Positions 11,393 through 23,100 of a stretch of 64,000 bases of DNA are shown in pieces; within the stretch, counting starts at the first letter, position 1; each line of letters opens with the position of its first letter. Source of the stretch: Xestospongia bergquistia (taxonomy: Eukaryota; Porifera; Demospongiae; Haplosclerida; Petrosiidae). The translations under genes and the position numbers were made by a program. The stretch covers positions 930,001 through 994,000 of the forward strand of contig OZ014423.1 of the NCBI GenBank assembly GCA_963965975.1, written 5' to 3'. Below the pieces are notes generated by a model. The model had not been told where the DNA came from. It searched no databases and was given only the letters and a program-made list of their open reading frames with translations.

Positions 11393-12545
11393 ATAATTAT
11401 TTTGCTAATATCATCTAAGGGCATAGACACTGGTTCCCAAGTAGATGAAATTGCTTGTGTGAAATAATGTCATTGTAATAAATGTATTAGACTTATTGCT
11501 AAAGTTATACATCTTGAAGAACAAGTTGACAAAACACAACATAGATTAGACCAACTACTACAGAAACAATCATTTTCATTTACTCCATTTGGTGGTCATC
11601 CTTCATTATCATTCAGTACAATGACTCAACATGTTGAATACTTGACAACTAAATGCTCTAAGTCGATGTCTTAAATCATAACATGGACTTTGATATTCGT
11701 AGTAGAGATAGTGTATTAATATAATAGCATTGCAGATTTGTTTTGTCAAAGGAAATGTAAATACTTCATGTGACACACTTCACACATCTTTCTTTTACAC
11801 ACTGTTTTCTGAAACATAGCTCTTGTTGTGTCTTAATTGTACTAGTAGTAATTCCATTATCTCCTTTGGCTTAATATAACAAGTAGTCTGCTACATGTGA
11901 GGCTTATCAGAATATTGAACTAGATTATTTTAGCATGGAGTTGAATTCCTACCTGACAAAGGAAGGGAGGTAATAGTTTTATACTGTGGTTTATTGACCT
12001 CATAATATGCTCTAAGTCGATGTCTTAATCATAACATGGACTTTGATATTCGTCTCCAACTTGTAGAAAGAGCTACTTATGATGGGATTTTATTGTGGAA
12101 AATTAACAACTTTGAGCAGAGACGAAGAGAAGCTATTGATAGTACTACTCTTTCATTATATTCTACTCCATTCTATACAAGTAAACAAGATTATAAAATG
12201 TGTGCTCGTGTCTATTTAAATGGTGATGGCATGGGAAAAGGGCACTCATTTGAGTTTCTTCTTTGTCATCATGAAAGGATCCAATGATGCACTTCTCCCA
12301 TGGCCTTTTCAACAAAAAGTAACATTATTGCTAATTAATCAGTTTGACATAAAGAATGTTGTTGATCAATTCTGTACTGACCCTCAAAGTAGTTCCTTCC
12401 AATGACCTCTTAATAGAGAAATGAACATTGCTTCAGGTTGTCCCTTGTATTGTCATCTAGATTCACTCAAAGATGATTACATTAAAGATGACTGTTTGTT
12501 TTTGGGTATAGTAGCACCTGTTGGTCTTGTTTATTACAGGTGGAT
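11393..12545 (+). pseudogene. TRAF-family adaptor, broken copy (coiled coil and MATH domain)
   Basis: TRAF proteins link TNF/IL-1/Toll receptors to ubiquitin signalling through a C-terminal MATH domain. The stretch 11480-11640 encodes a coiled coil (IHLEEQVDKTQHRLDQLL). From 12012 the MATH domain reads NMDFDIRLQLVE, YDGILLWKINNFE, FYTSKQDYKMCARVYLNGDG; after a one-base insertion near 12239 it goes on in the next frame with THLSFFFVIMKGSNDALLPW and PFQQKVTLLLI. An in-frame TGA at 12402 lies where the family has Arg (SSFQ.RP), and MNIASGCPLYCHLDSLK and DDCLFLGIV follow. A segment of about 47 bp (gctctaagtcgatgtcttaa...) is duplicated at 11652-11698 and 12009-12053, flanking about 310 bp of repeat DNA. 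The RING and zinc fingers are not seen. Confidence 0.85.
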
Positions 12546-12720
12546 TACCTAATATTAAAATGATCAATAATACATATTTGTATGTAATACTAACTTGTTT
12601 ATATGATAGTGACAGTGAAAGGAAATGGAAGTTAAGTCCACATATTGTAATACTTTGTATTTGAGATGTCATCACAATATATTTACTTTCTGTGTTGTTT
12701 ATAATATGATAGTAATATGA
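12508..12720 (+). repeat. TRAF 3'-end/flank repeat
   Basis: This piece begins in the last MATH codons of the broken TRAF gene and runs into its 3' flank. Near-identical text is at 5105-5295, 10920-11105 and 34715-34840. The 12.5-kb copy is the one still attached to a recognisable MATH domain, so the others are truncated duplicates of it or of a common parent. Confidence 0.7.
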
Positions 12721-13032
12721 TGGTAATATATTAAATATATTGTAATTTTACCTTTATATCTAGTCAGACAGTATATTATAACTGTTCCAGTTTTGTGGGT
12801 TTTGAGTTCATTTAATAGCATACTATATCAGTATTTGTGTCTGCTCTACTACATTATTTTCAACATATAAACAAGGAACTATAATAATTTTAAGTATGAC
12901 ATTTATATCTAGGATATAATATGAGTCATGACTCAATGTAATATTTATTACCTTGTTCATGTACTACAGTACTATGTAATGCTAAACCCATAACCTGACA
13001 TTGTAATTCTTGTTGTTTGTTGTTCCTTTGAT

Positions 13033-13135
13033 AATTAGCTAAAGCTGTAGACAACCAAGTAAGTGAAATTGTTTATGTTAAGGAATGTCATTGCTATAAA
13101 TGTAAAGATCAGCAAGACAGTAACCAGAGACATAT
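13033..13135 (+). pseudogene. Second TRAF coiled-coil exon fragment
   Basis: The text gctgtagacaaccaagtaag to atgtcattgctataaatgta parallels 11410-11500 of the broken TRAF gene (VDEIACVK..CHCNKC against VSEIVYVKECHCYKC). It lacks a downstream MATH domain. It is a partial duplicate of the TRAF gene just upstream. Confidence 0.5.
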
Positions 13136-15340
13136 GTAATAAGTATAATACATATGTATTTATACAAGGATTATTTAATCTTGACTAGGGCTACCTTTAA
13201 GTCCCTATCAAGTGGCTATACATGAAAACATACTGTTAGTTCTGGAACATTAAACCTTGTTTTTGAAATGTGTCTATTGTATTAGGTATACTACTGTTTA
13301 GACTAGAGCCAACAACAATTGTCACTTTGAGAATCTTTTACATCTTGTTACAACTTCCTCTTGCATCTGTAATAAAATATCATCATAATTCACAAGTCAA
13401 GAGAATGGACATGAGTAGTTGGTATATGGTGTGTTGTTACATGTATGATATACCTGGTATGTGATTACAACTTGATCTTGAACTAATCTATATGAGTAGA
13501 GTAAAGCTATAATATTCATTATACACTATCAAACTTGTATGATTTCCTTGTTTCAAAGGCATATATATAATTAAGAACATCAGAGATACTAAATAAATTG
13601 CTATACCTTTAGCAACATTGGAATACATAACAATTGATAGTGTAAGCTACTGAAGACTGAACAGTACTGTCTATTAACAATGAGATATTAAGATTTTTAT
13701 TATGAATATTATTAACTTCAGATTACCAAACTATATCAGCACATCCTTTTCTTGTACTTTTCTGTTTGATAATCAAACAAGTTTATTCTAAAGGCCCTAA
13801 TGCTAGATTGAATACAAATATAGTGAACAGATAACATTACATTAATTCAATGTATTTTCATATAAATTGCAAGAACTAGGTGCCAACACGTGTAGTCAAG
13901 GAGATATTGAGGTGACACAGACATAATGACAAGACTCTCTTAATTTAATTAGTATAATTGAATATGGTGGTTATTGATCGCCTACTGTGACCTACCTGAG
14001 CATATGCAGTGTAAATTGAGGTTTGTGATTATCATAATTGAAATGTTTGGCGGGAAATAAATTCATTGATTCAGTTTGTCATTGTGTATATGTAGTGTGT
14101 AGTATGAACATGTACATGTCCTATCAATCATTGATGGATACATGTCATGACAGTGTTGGTAGTAGCAATACATACTTTTGACTGTATATGGCATAAATAT
14201 TTTTTACTGCATATGGCATCACTTTTGTTCAACTCGTCTTTAGACAAACAACAAAAATATACTGACATTGATTATTATAACTTTTGCATCAACAAAGGAA
14301 CGTATCATTGATATATGTAATAAGAGAACTGAATACTATAATAACTATTATGTCCATAATTTCCATGTTAACTGTGATGTATTAATTGTTATAATGATTA
14401 CTATATACCAACAGCAATTCCATCTTTCCCTTTGGCCTAATATAACAAGTGGTTTGCTGTATGTGAGCTTCTTTTACATTGCTAACAATATAAATATTTT
14501 CTTTGAGACTGTGCTTGTGTTGTCTTGTAGTATGCTAGTAGTATGTAGAATTGCAGTAAGACTGGTCAACTGTGTAATGTTAACTTGTAATGTAGTTGCT
14601 ATGGAATTTTTTGAATTGAATTTGTGAATTTTATGAACAGCTTCCTAAATGAACACTATATGAGGTATATAGTAAGAGTACTTTAATCTGGTATCTATTT
14701 AATGGGAATGGTAATTATATGCTCTGTTCATAGTATATACACAAATTCGAGGTGGTTAGACTTGTTGGAACCATTACAAACGAATCACTTGTATTGTGTA
14801 CATACATTTAATGTTTTTTTTACATTGAGAATGACTGCAGTTTAGTTGAATTTCAATTATGACGATGTCATCAACCTAACTGACAGGAGTGACATTGCCT
14901 ATTTCTAGGCAGAGTTAAAACACTGAGTTAGTGTTCATTCTCAGAGTACAGTTATATAAAGGAATTATTTTAAACCTGAGCAATGTGAGATCAGCGATAT
15001 TCACATATCAAAATTTGCTCAAATTAGCAAGTAAGGTGATAGTCAATGAATCTCATTTGATTTGTTGCTTACAATTCTAACATAGCTAAGATAAAACCAT
15101 ACAATGATAGATAACTCTATCAAGATAAGCATAATTATGTTTGTAAAACATAGCCTTGCTTGGATTCCAGAACAAACTACATAGGATGTCATATTTAGGA
15201 CAAATGTAATTGCTCAAGAACATTACTCTCATGTTGTTAGTGTGATAGGTTACTATGAATAATCATCACTTGCTAACCAAATTAATACATATCATGTAGC
15301 ACACAATAAATTGATGTATTTGTTAGTGAACTATTAGTGA
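13136..15340. other. Stretch without a supported gene
   Basis: 13205-13460 repeats 8030-8300 (same 'aaacatactgttagttctgg' block and downstream text). 14268-14627 is open on the + strand, but it is AT-rich, matches nothing I know and overlaps repeat text also seen at 11820-11940 and 33225-33350 (caattccat..tttggc..aatataacaagt). I do not call it a gene. Confidence 0.45.
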
Positions 15341-16401
15341 CAGGTGGTGATGTTGGAGATGAGACTACAAGAAAGATACCCTATTTTGACAGTGCTAAAG
15401 ATCCCTCCATTGTCAATGGAAGTGTACACTCTCCACGTGTTCCTCTTACATTTGAACATTATTAAGTTATATTAAACAACTATAATTGTATTAATTGTAA
15501 ACATGTAGTATCCTTTTGGTGTAGGAAAGTATGCTGGAAAATACTTTTGTGGTCATCATTCTATATAATGTAGTTTGCTCTGTAATAAAATCTAGGTATT
15601 CTGACCAAAGATTCACTAAGAGGAAACTTATTATCAGCTTTCCCAAATATTCACAAATGTTGGACATTACATTAGATTATTTACATAACACATAACAAGA
15701 AAGAAGTTTCCATCATGTTTAACTTAATAACACAGATGTCAAATATATCCATGAGAGGTGGATGAAACATATACCCATTATGCATGAGAAGTGGATGAGG
15801 CATATAGCGTAATGTACAATTTTCTTTATACATTATTCAATCTAACACAAATGTCAAATTTATCCATGAGAGGTGGATGAAGCATGTAGTGTAATGTATC
15901 ATCCTCTTCTTGCATTATAGATTAGAGACAAAACTCATTTAGTGTTCATGACCTATCATTGTCCTAGCAATTGTATAGTTCAAGTAAGTGATTAATACTG
16001 TGTTATACTCCATAGTTACATAACATTCCCAATTACTATTATAATCTTATTTCTACTAGTTTAGACTGTAATGTTATGATATTAGCTTTCATTCACTTGT
16101 CAGGTGTAGCCTGCCTGTTTCCTTGTGTAGCAAAACATTTTGTGCTATTCTGTACACTTTTATGACTTCGTGGTTTGCACTTTATTGTATGACTTCTTGG
16201 ATTCTGTGATGAAATGTTTCTCGCATATAGTTAATTAATTAATTGTATCAATTTTAAAGAAATAGACAACAGTTATAATCGAGTTTTACAGCTACACACA
16301 ATATATAATACAAGTATGGAGAACAAATTCAGAAATCAACATAACAACTTGTACATATTATATATATTGAGTTTTACAATTATTAACTATAGTATTCTCA
16401 T

Positions 16402-16800
16402 TCATGTTGGAGGAGGGTAGTCTTTACCTCCTATGATGGAGATCCCATTCCCTCTGTTTGTACATTGGATAGGCTCCTGAACAGGATCATCCTCTGGCAC
16501 ACGTACATGACCGCTACAAACTAGGAGGTACAAGGCAACATAACATGATAGTATAGAAAGGAGGAGAAATGAATGTATAACGTCACAAAGATAACTGTTT
16601 TGACCTGATACAACCCGAACGTTGGATCGTCGGTGTTCAGTAACTAACTCAGAGAGATAATTAGCAAATTGATCCAAAGACTCTTCAACGGGAACGCTCA
16701 CAAGTGGAACTGGAGCTGCTGGAGGTTGCCACAGAGCTCGTATTAAAAGAGCTAAATAGACCACTATAATAGTTGCTAAGACAGCAAACACACCTTCCAT
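16402..16800 (-). CDS. Small two-pass membrane protein, family member 3
   Basis: 132 codons from the ATG at 16800, which aligns with the starts of members 2, 4 and 5 (MEGVFAVLATIIVVYLALLI). The frame stays open upstream to about 16995 but without an ATG. First hydrophobic segment near residues 5-22, then RALWQPP; spacer with VPVEESLDQF; second segment FLLLSILSCYVALYLLVC; tail EPIQCTNRGNGISIIGGKDY plus PPP. A GTAAGT donor-like site near 16935 and an acceptor-like CAACAG just before the start suggest a 5'UTR intron. Function unknown. Confidence 0.7.
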   Translation of the reverse strand: MEGVFAVLATIIVVYLALLIRALWQPPAAPVPLVSVPVEESLDQFANYLSELVTEHRRSNVRVVSGQNSYLCDVIHSFLLLSILSCYVALYLLVCSGHVRVPEDDPVQEPIQCTNRGNGISIIGGKDYPPPT

Positions 16801-17055
16801 GTTGCTGTTGGTTTGCAGATTATTGTTGACTCTTCGGATCTTTAGTGATATTTGCAGATAAAAATTGTTCGAACGAGAGTCTTCCTCTATCGCAGCAGTT
16901 ATCGTGGATTCGTTGTCGTAATTATACCACTTACATTTGTATATACAAAGTTTTTTTGCACAAAAAGAAGACGATGGAAGATTGCAAACTTGCACAAAGT
17001 CTGTTACACTATTTCTCGACTAGTACAGACTACAGAACTCCCGCAATGCTTCAGT

Positions 17056-17087
17056 TATTTTTATACTATCCAAATCCAAGTCACGTG
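17056..17087 (-). promoter_or_regulatory. TATA box and CACGTG E-box upstream of member 3
   Basis: On the minus strand CACGTG (17082-17087) precedes TAGTATAAAAATA (17056-17068). This repeats the layout upstream of member 1. The distance to the ATG fits a 5'UTR containing a short intron. Inferred from sequence only. Confidence 0.4.
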
Positions 17088-17690
17088 AACATTTATACGT
17101 TATCATTGATTGAATCACTTTTTGTCTCAAGGTTAATTAGATTTTTATAATATTTTAGGTTGAAACTTCTGACCATGCCCATCTAAAGATTACTATTTCT
17201 ATTACAATGAATTTAGAGTAAGTTATAACCAAATCATTTCAATTTATTGTTCATTTGGTACATTGTTAGGCTGAGAGAGGTGATCCTAAAAGTGAGGCAT
17301 GATGTTTAGTGTTCCTGACTTTATTGGATTTTGCTTATCGTGAAGTTGGTAAGTGCCAGTATAAAGTTATTTAACAATGTACAGTGTGTACAATGATATT
17401 AGATTGAATTACAAAATATAGAATATTCTATTCTATTTGTTATTTCATAGACACTTACTTGTAATGTTGTAATTCTATTTCTGTCTCTCTTCTATAGCTA
17501 GTAAGATAAGAGGCAAAGTTGCTTCCATTCTATTTGAACAGTTTCATAAACATTCTGCTGATATTATTACAGCTGCTGTATTTAGGAAGGATCCTGATGG
17601 AACAGTTCATACTGAAGTAGTGTTCCCAGTAAATAATCTTGTAAGTTTTACTATTGTAATAATACTTTGGCTGGCTACGTACTAGGTTTG

Positions 17691-18130
17691 TATGAGGCGC
17701 CGTTTGTGTCAAAATCGAAAAATTATTATGATATAATAAATAAGTCGTTATTTATCAAATTATTGTTGATTTACTTATTACTTATGGAGTGCCGTTTGTG
17801 TCAAAATTAAATGCATTCAATGGTACATTTAACATGTTATGATTTACTTTTTATTGTTACTTAATAAAACACGGAGCACGAGTACCACGAACCATCTCTT
17901 AGAATTGAGCGTCAGCAAGATGTTTCCAGTTAGGTTGGGTCCCTGACTTTGGTTGTATATTGTATAGTTCTATTATTTAGGGAAGTCGAGGACAGACATT
18001 AAAACTCTGTATAATCCTGTTATATTGAAATTGGAATGTCTGTCTGAGGCTTCCATATATTTTAATAAATTATGACTTATTTATTATATCATGAAAATTT
18101 TCAAATTTTGACACAAATGGCACTCCCCCA
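17691..18130. mobile_element. 440-bp inverted-repeat (MITE-like) element
   Basis: The ends are inverted repeats of about 55 bp with mismatches: left TATGAGGCGCCGTTTGTGTC..., right (reverse complement) ...GAGTGCCATTTGTGTCAAAA, both running into gatataataaataagtc. TAGGTTTG flanks it at 17683-17690 and 18131-18138, an 8-bp direct duplication as hAT-type elements make. A further inner copy of the end motif is at 17784-17810. No transposase is encoded. Exact end bases are uncertain by 1-3 nt. Confidence 0.68.
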
Positions 18131-18284
18131 TAGGTTTGCACTGCTTTCTTGACTAACCAACATATTATGGGGATGCTTTCATTGTTTGTTATTGTTACAG
18201 GAATATTAGCTTGTAATAGTTATGATTTCCAACACATTTTAAGTGACAATTGTATATATGTCTCTTGTTATGTTACTATTTGGG

Positions 18285-18825
18285 GCCACTAGCTAGTAAT
18301 TATGATAGTTGGGTCATAATCTCCACTAGCTAGTAGTTTGAAATAGCTGGGCCATATTCTCCACTAGGTAGTTATGATAGTTGGGCCATAATCTCCAGCT
18401 AGTAGTTTGAAATAGTTGGGCCATAATCTCCACTAGCTAGTAGTTAAGATAGTTGGGCCATATTCTCCACTAGCTAGTAGTTAAGATAGTTGGGCCATAT
18501 TCTCCACTAGCTAATAGTTATGATAGTTGGGCCATAATCTCCACTAGCCTAGTAGTCTGGGCCATATTCTCCACTAGCTAATAGTTATGATAGTTGGGCC
18601 ATAATCTCCAGCTAGTAGTTTGAAATAGTTGGGCCATAATCTCCACTAGCTAGTAGTTAAGATAGTTGGGCCATATTCTCCACTAGCTAGTAGTTAAGAT
18701 AGTTGGGCCATATTATCCACTAGCTAATAGTTATGATAGTTGGGCCATAATCTCCACTAGCCTAGTAGTCTGGGCCATATTCTCCACTAGCTAATAGTTA
18801 TGATAGTTGGGCCATAATCTCCACA
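18285..18825. repeat. Minisatellite with higher-order organisation
   Basis: Units of about 35-45 bp share gatagttgggccata(a/t)tctccactagcta. Variants (tagtagtttgaaatag, tagtagttaagatag, ctaatagttatgatag, a short agtagtctgg form) recur in the same order with a super-period of about 213 bp (for example gttatgatag...cagctagtagtttg at 18371 and 18584). So a multi-unit block was itself duplicated. Confidence 0.88.
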
Positions 18826-20150
18826 ATTATAGTTGTATCTCCCTCCATGGGTATGCAGTCATCATGAGTATTATTGTACACATGTAAGAGTAAAAGTAAA
18901 AGGCCTATCTCCTACACATAGCAAGGTGTTCATTTCTGGCAAATCATCTGTAAAATGTAATACTTTAGTGGAGGACACAAATTACATGTTAATGGAGGAT
19001 AAGAGAACCATCTAAGTAGTGCTATAGTTCACGTACTATAAACTATATTCATAATGCATTATCATCTAATGGGTGGAGTCAAAATATTCATGAAGGATGT
19101 ACACTGGTTTGTGGGAATTCAGTATTCATTCCACTCAAAAATGGTAATATTAATAACATTCTTAGTTTTAAAATAATTATTCATTGCCTGACACTACTAT
19201 GCCAGAAATTTATTGCAACATTTACAACTAGACTCTAATCATTCATTTGTTTACAAGTTCAGTTCTATCAATTATATATTGGATAGTTCTAATAACTTGT
19301 TATAATTTCATTAATAAGAATAATAATTGTAGTTTAAAAGGGATATGTATGTTAAAATATGTTGGTGTTCATCATAGTACCATACTAATAATAAGGACAT
19401 CATTTATGTTTATCTTACACTTATTCTGATTTTCATTAGTAAAGTAAATGTTAACCTCTAAGGAATATTATAGTAAACTGTTAGAGGAAGTCAAGTAAGT
19501 AAATAGAGCATTCAATCATGATGTAATGGTTGTACTTGTGCTTTATCCTCTCCAAGGTTGTAGGGTAATTTAATACTTATTGGTCTATTAAGAGTTGATA
19601 TGTTTTAATCACATAGTTGGGACAATCTCATTGCTCTAGACATGATGAATATATTTTACTATTTACAATAAGATGTACAATGAATTTAATAGACAATACT
19701 ATTAGCCACATTGAGTGTATTGAAACAACCATTGGCATTTTTCTTATTTCCCTTTGAAGAGGAGGAGAAACACAAATAGTGGGAAATTCAAAGCCTCAAA
19801 TGTGGCCATGGTTGTTTCAAAACCTAAACCTTCATTTCCCTTAAGAGTTCTCCTGTATCTCAACTAAGTCATATGTAGCATATTCTTATAAGTATTCTTT
19901 GAAAGTTCGCTCAATACAGGCAAGAGAATAACTTTTGGTGAATAATTATTTCTAATTGTTCTTAATTACACACAATAATCAGGTTAAGTTTTGTTATCAT
20001 ATTCTAGGTGAAGATCCCTGTTCATACTTTCTAAATAAAGATTGTTATGTCTATGAACAATGAGTTTATAGTAAGCTACAAGCATGTAAATTATCTCTTA
20101 AGAATATTGTTGTGTTAATATGTTGAGATCCAAAAGAGTGATGAGACTAA
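18826..20150. other. Stretch without a supported gene
   Basis: AT-rich sequence with short chance ORFs only. I see no MVP, TRAF or membrane-family exon here. From about 19960 the text becomes similar to the sequence upstream of the SVPDF pieces in relics B and F (aggttaag..aatcag..gtgaagatccctgtt). Confidence 0.45.
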
Positions 20151-20678
20151 TCTTTGTAGTGTCCTTGACTTCATTATATATTCTCTTATATAGAATGCTG
20201 ATCCTGATATGTTAGCCATATCATAAGGTAAATTAAAAGGATGTACTAGCTGTCTGATTTTATAATAAAAGGACATTTATTTTCATATCATAGTGTATAG
20301 TGTATTTGATTTATGAGATTTTCAACTCTATTTGTTATTTAATATCCACTTACTTGTAATGTTATAATTCAATCATAATATTCTATTTCTGTCTCTCATC
20401 TATAGCTAGCAAGATTAGAGGCAAAGTTGCCTCCGTTCCATTTGAACAGTTTCATAAACATTCTGCTGATGTTATTACAGCTGCTGTATTTGGAAATAGT
20501 GTTCTCAGCAAATAATCTTGTAAGTTATACTTGTAATGATAAATACTACATACATATCTAGCTCACTCTAACCTCATAACATGTATCAAATTCATAATGA
20601 TATCATTACAAGCTATTTGACTGCAGAATGTAATTATACCTTCTCTGAAAATGAATAACATTTACAGTGTATTATTTA

Positions 20679-20720
20679 TTTTTTTATGGGGGAGGGGGGG
20701 GGGGGGGAGAGGGAAGAATG
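20679..20720. repeat. G-rich homopurine run
   Basis: A tract of ggggg..a..gggggggggggggg..gaga inside AT-rich DNA. A similar run is at 60274-60292. It may be prone to length error in assembly and could form G-quadruplex structure on the + strand. Confidence 0.8.
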
Positions 20721-21739
20721 TGTCTTTTGTGTGGACATGTCATGTCTCTGTTTAGATTAATCCCAACAACAAATGTCACCTCATCATCAGTCATTGAATA
20801 TAATTAGTGTGTAATACATTTGTCTGAATACAATAACCAGATGTATGATATACCTGGTATGTCATTTCATCTTGACCTTGAACTGATCTATTTGTGTAGA
20901 ATAGAGCTATGTTTGTTATATATCAAAGATTTTATTGTTTCAAGGCCAACTAAGAACACAAGAGGTACTAAATAAATTCCTATTCTTTTAACAACATCAG
21001 ATGAATACATAACTATATCAATTAATAGTGTAATCTACAGAAGACTGAATAGTACTGTCTGTTAACAGCGAGATAATAAGATGTTTTAACACAAGATTAT
21101 TGCCTCCTTCCTCTAGATATATATTATTTAGTTTCTCTACTAATTTAGTGACACTGCTTCCATGAACTATCAATAAAAAAATTAGCATAATCTTATAATT
21201 TCTAAAACAGTTTCTTTGTCAGCGCTTACATACAATATATACAGTAATTGCTGACACAGAACCTTTTTATAATGTACATGAAAAGTGTGGTGAAACTATT
21301 AATGTACCTATTGCATTATGGAATGGCCTGAATATCTATAATGAAATTGATATGTATTTAATATTCCCTTGGGATGTTGTAATATAATGACATGCTCATT
21401 ATAGAATGTCCATAAAACTACCCTCCAACTCATTTCAATAGAGTATACAATTATTGTTCCTTTATCAGTTGACTGACATGTTGGATTTGGCATTATTATG
21501 TGTCAGTCTCTCCCTTTTAAAATTAATGTGTACTTGTTAATAATTTGTTTTTTTTGTTTATAGTTTTATGATACAAATAAAGTTGTTTAATGAAAATAAA
21601 AGAGTCAATAATGAATTCCTTATCTCTATGATCCTAAAAAATAGTTGTATTATTATCTTTTTAATGTGACATGTATTCAGACAAAAACATGATAAAACCT
21701 TGTGTTATCCTACTGAATACCAAATATATGTAGTGAGCA

Positions 21740-21770
21740 GATAATATACATGTAGTACATGTATATTATC
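21740..21770. repeat. Perfect palindrome, 15-bp arms
   Basis: GATAATATACATGTA and its exact reverse complement are separated by one base. No linked gene function is visible. Confidence 0.85.
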
Positions 21771-22557
21771 AAAAATTATCAAAATACATACACATCTAGT
21801 TAAAGGGATATTAAGTTGACACCATACGATGATGAGAGTCCTTAATGTATATATCTGATGGTTATTGTTTACCTAACCTCATGTATCTTTGGTCGCCTAT
21901 GTTGTGATAACATTCCACATCACAATTATTGGGTTATATTAAGCTAAGTGTATTTTGTAAACTTTATCATAATAATATATAATCAGGAAGATATTAAGAT
22001 GATGTTTGCTATTATAATGTAATTGTTAGTTTCTCATGTATAACCAAAGGAAGGAGATTACAGCCTGCCATTTAAACAGACATGATATCATTTAAGATAC
22101 CTACAATATTAGTCATTATTGTTATTACTACATGATGAGAAGTTAAAATTGTAAATAAGCATCATTCATATATCCAGGACACTTTTTGGTTGACTTTGTT
22201 AGCTGTTGACTTTGACTTGATGTATTATTATTACATGTAGGTATCCAAGTCTAGTGTAATGGTCCGTTCTATGGGACAGGAGGTTATATCTCGTATTGCA
22301 AGATTAGGATCTCAATCAAAGGTAATGTAATTAATTGAAATGATATCATAACAATGTGATATTATGGTAATGGTTACTGTCATTGATAGTTATTTTGTCT
22401 GATCAGATATATTATATTATATTATGAATATTTTAGATATTACATAGCAGCCGTACTATTTATATTCATAATTCATAAATTTCTCACCATGTTGTGACCA
22501 CCATAGCCAGCTGTACATTTATTACCTTGTATAGTATAATAAATTTGTACCTTCAAC

Positions 22558-22558
22558 A

Positions 22559-22596
<38 letters not shown>

Positions 22597-22604
22597 TCCT
22601 CCCT
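22558..22604. repeat. CT microsatellite in polypyrimidine tract
   Basis: A run of CT dinucleotides ends 18 bp before the acceptor of the last MVP exon (22622), so it would form an expanded polypyrimidine tract for that splice site. Confidence 0.85.
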
Positions 22605-22940
22605 CCATCCCTCCCATTCAGGACCATCTTCTTCAAAGTCTTGGTATACAATCTGGTTTACTTACAGATGGGAAGGCCCCTATTAATTTATATGGGAATC
22701 CAGCTGGGGGTTATGTCACACAGCCTAATTGATATTAATATATCAACTGACATATTGTTCCCTTTATTAGTTAACTGACATTATTAGATTTGATATTATT
22801 TGTTGATTTTTAGGGATATCAGTCTTTTCCTTTTAATTGTGTGTTTATTTATATTTTTGTAATGCTAATAAACATTCTAGAGAAGAAAAAGGATGTTCAA
22901 ACCAGTTTAATAAATAGTACAAAGCCAGTATTATTTGTTC

Positions 22941-22977
22941 TAAACCTCCAGCAATATAATATATTGCTGGAGGTTTA
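22941..22977. repeat. Perfect hairpin, 17-bp arms, 3-nt loop
   Basis: TAAACCTCCAGCAATAT (22941-22957) is repeated in reverse complement at 22961-22977. The GC-containing arms stand out from the AT-rich surroundings. It lies just downstream of the MVP C-terminal exon. Confidence 0.85.
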
Positions 22978-23100
22978 ATTCATTATATAGTATTATACTA
23001 TATGTGATATATTGCTACTCTCTGATTTAAGATATGTTAGCACTAGTACTGTGTGCTGCTGAATTAGGGTGTTAATACAACAAACACTTTGTTCTTTTTC

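Larger units (their letters stand above)
15345..17640 (+). pseudogene. MVP: Major vault protein relic, copy C
   Basis: 15345-15422 is the linker exon (RKIPYFDSAKDPSI). 15921-15988 gives RDKTHLVFMTYHCPSNCIVQ, the clearest match to MVP 'RNKTRVVSYRVPHNAAVQ'. 17296-17330 reads MFSVPDFIGFCLS, matching 'LFSVPDFVGDACKA'. 17498-17640 gives ASKIRGKVASILFEQFHKHS, ADIITAAVFRKDPDGT and EVVFPVNNL with donor GTAAGT. The GPDF and C-terminal exons are not seen. Membrane-protein member 3 is antisense between 15988 and 17296. Confidence 0.7.
20150..22732 (+). pseudogene. MVP: Major vault protein relic, copy D, with intact C-terminal exons
   Basis: 20150-20190 is a worn SVPDF piece. 20406-20519 is the SKIRG exon with an internal deletion after AAVFG. 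22241-22321 is a clean 27-residue exon, VSKSSVMVRSMGQEVISRIA then RLGSQSK (MVP 'VKKFKQMTEAIGPSTIRD...'). 22622-22732 is the last exon: HLLQSLGIQSGLLTDGKAPI, then NLYGNPAGGY and a TGA; MVP has '[22 protein letters not shown]'. A worn second copy of the 3' flank lies at about 21420-21600. These two C-terminal exons show no damage, so they may still be used, but their middle exons are not seen in order. Confidence 0.72.

Noticed and set aside
14268-14627. 119-codon + strand ORF as a gene
   Set aside because: AT-rich, overlaps interspersed repeat text, no start context, no recognisable domain.
16801-16995. N-terminal extension of membrane-family member 3
   Set aside because: The frame is open but has no ATG; the ATG at 16800 aligns with the starts of members 2, 4 and 5.
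22494-22778. + strand ORF with SLSLSLS tract
   Set aside because: It reads the CT microsatellite and crosses the MVP last exon in the wrong frame; the MVP frame has the family match and splice acceptor.
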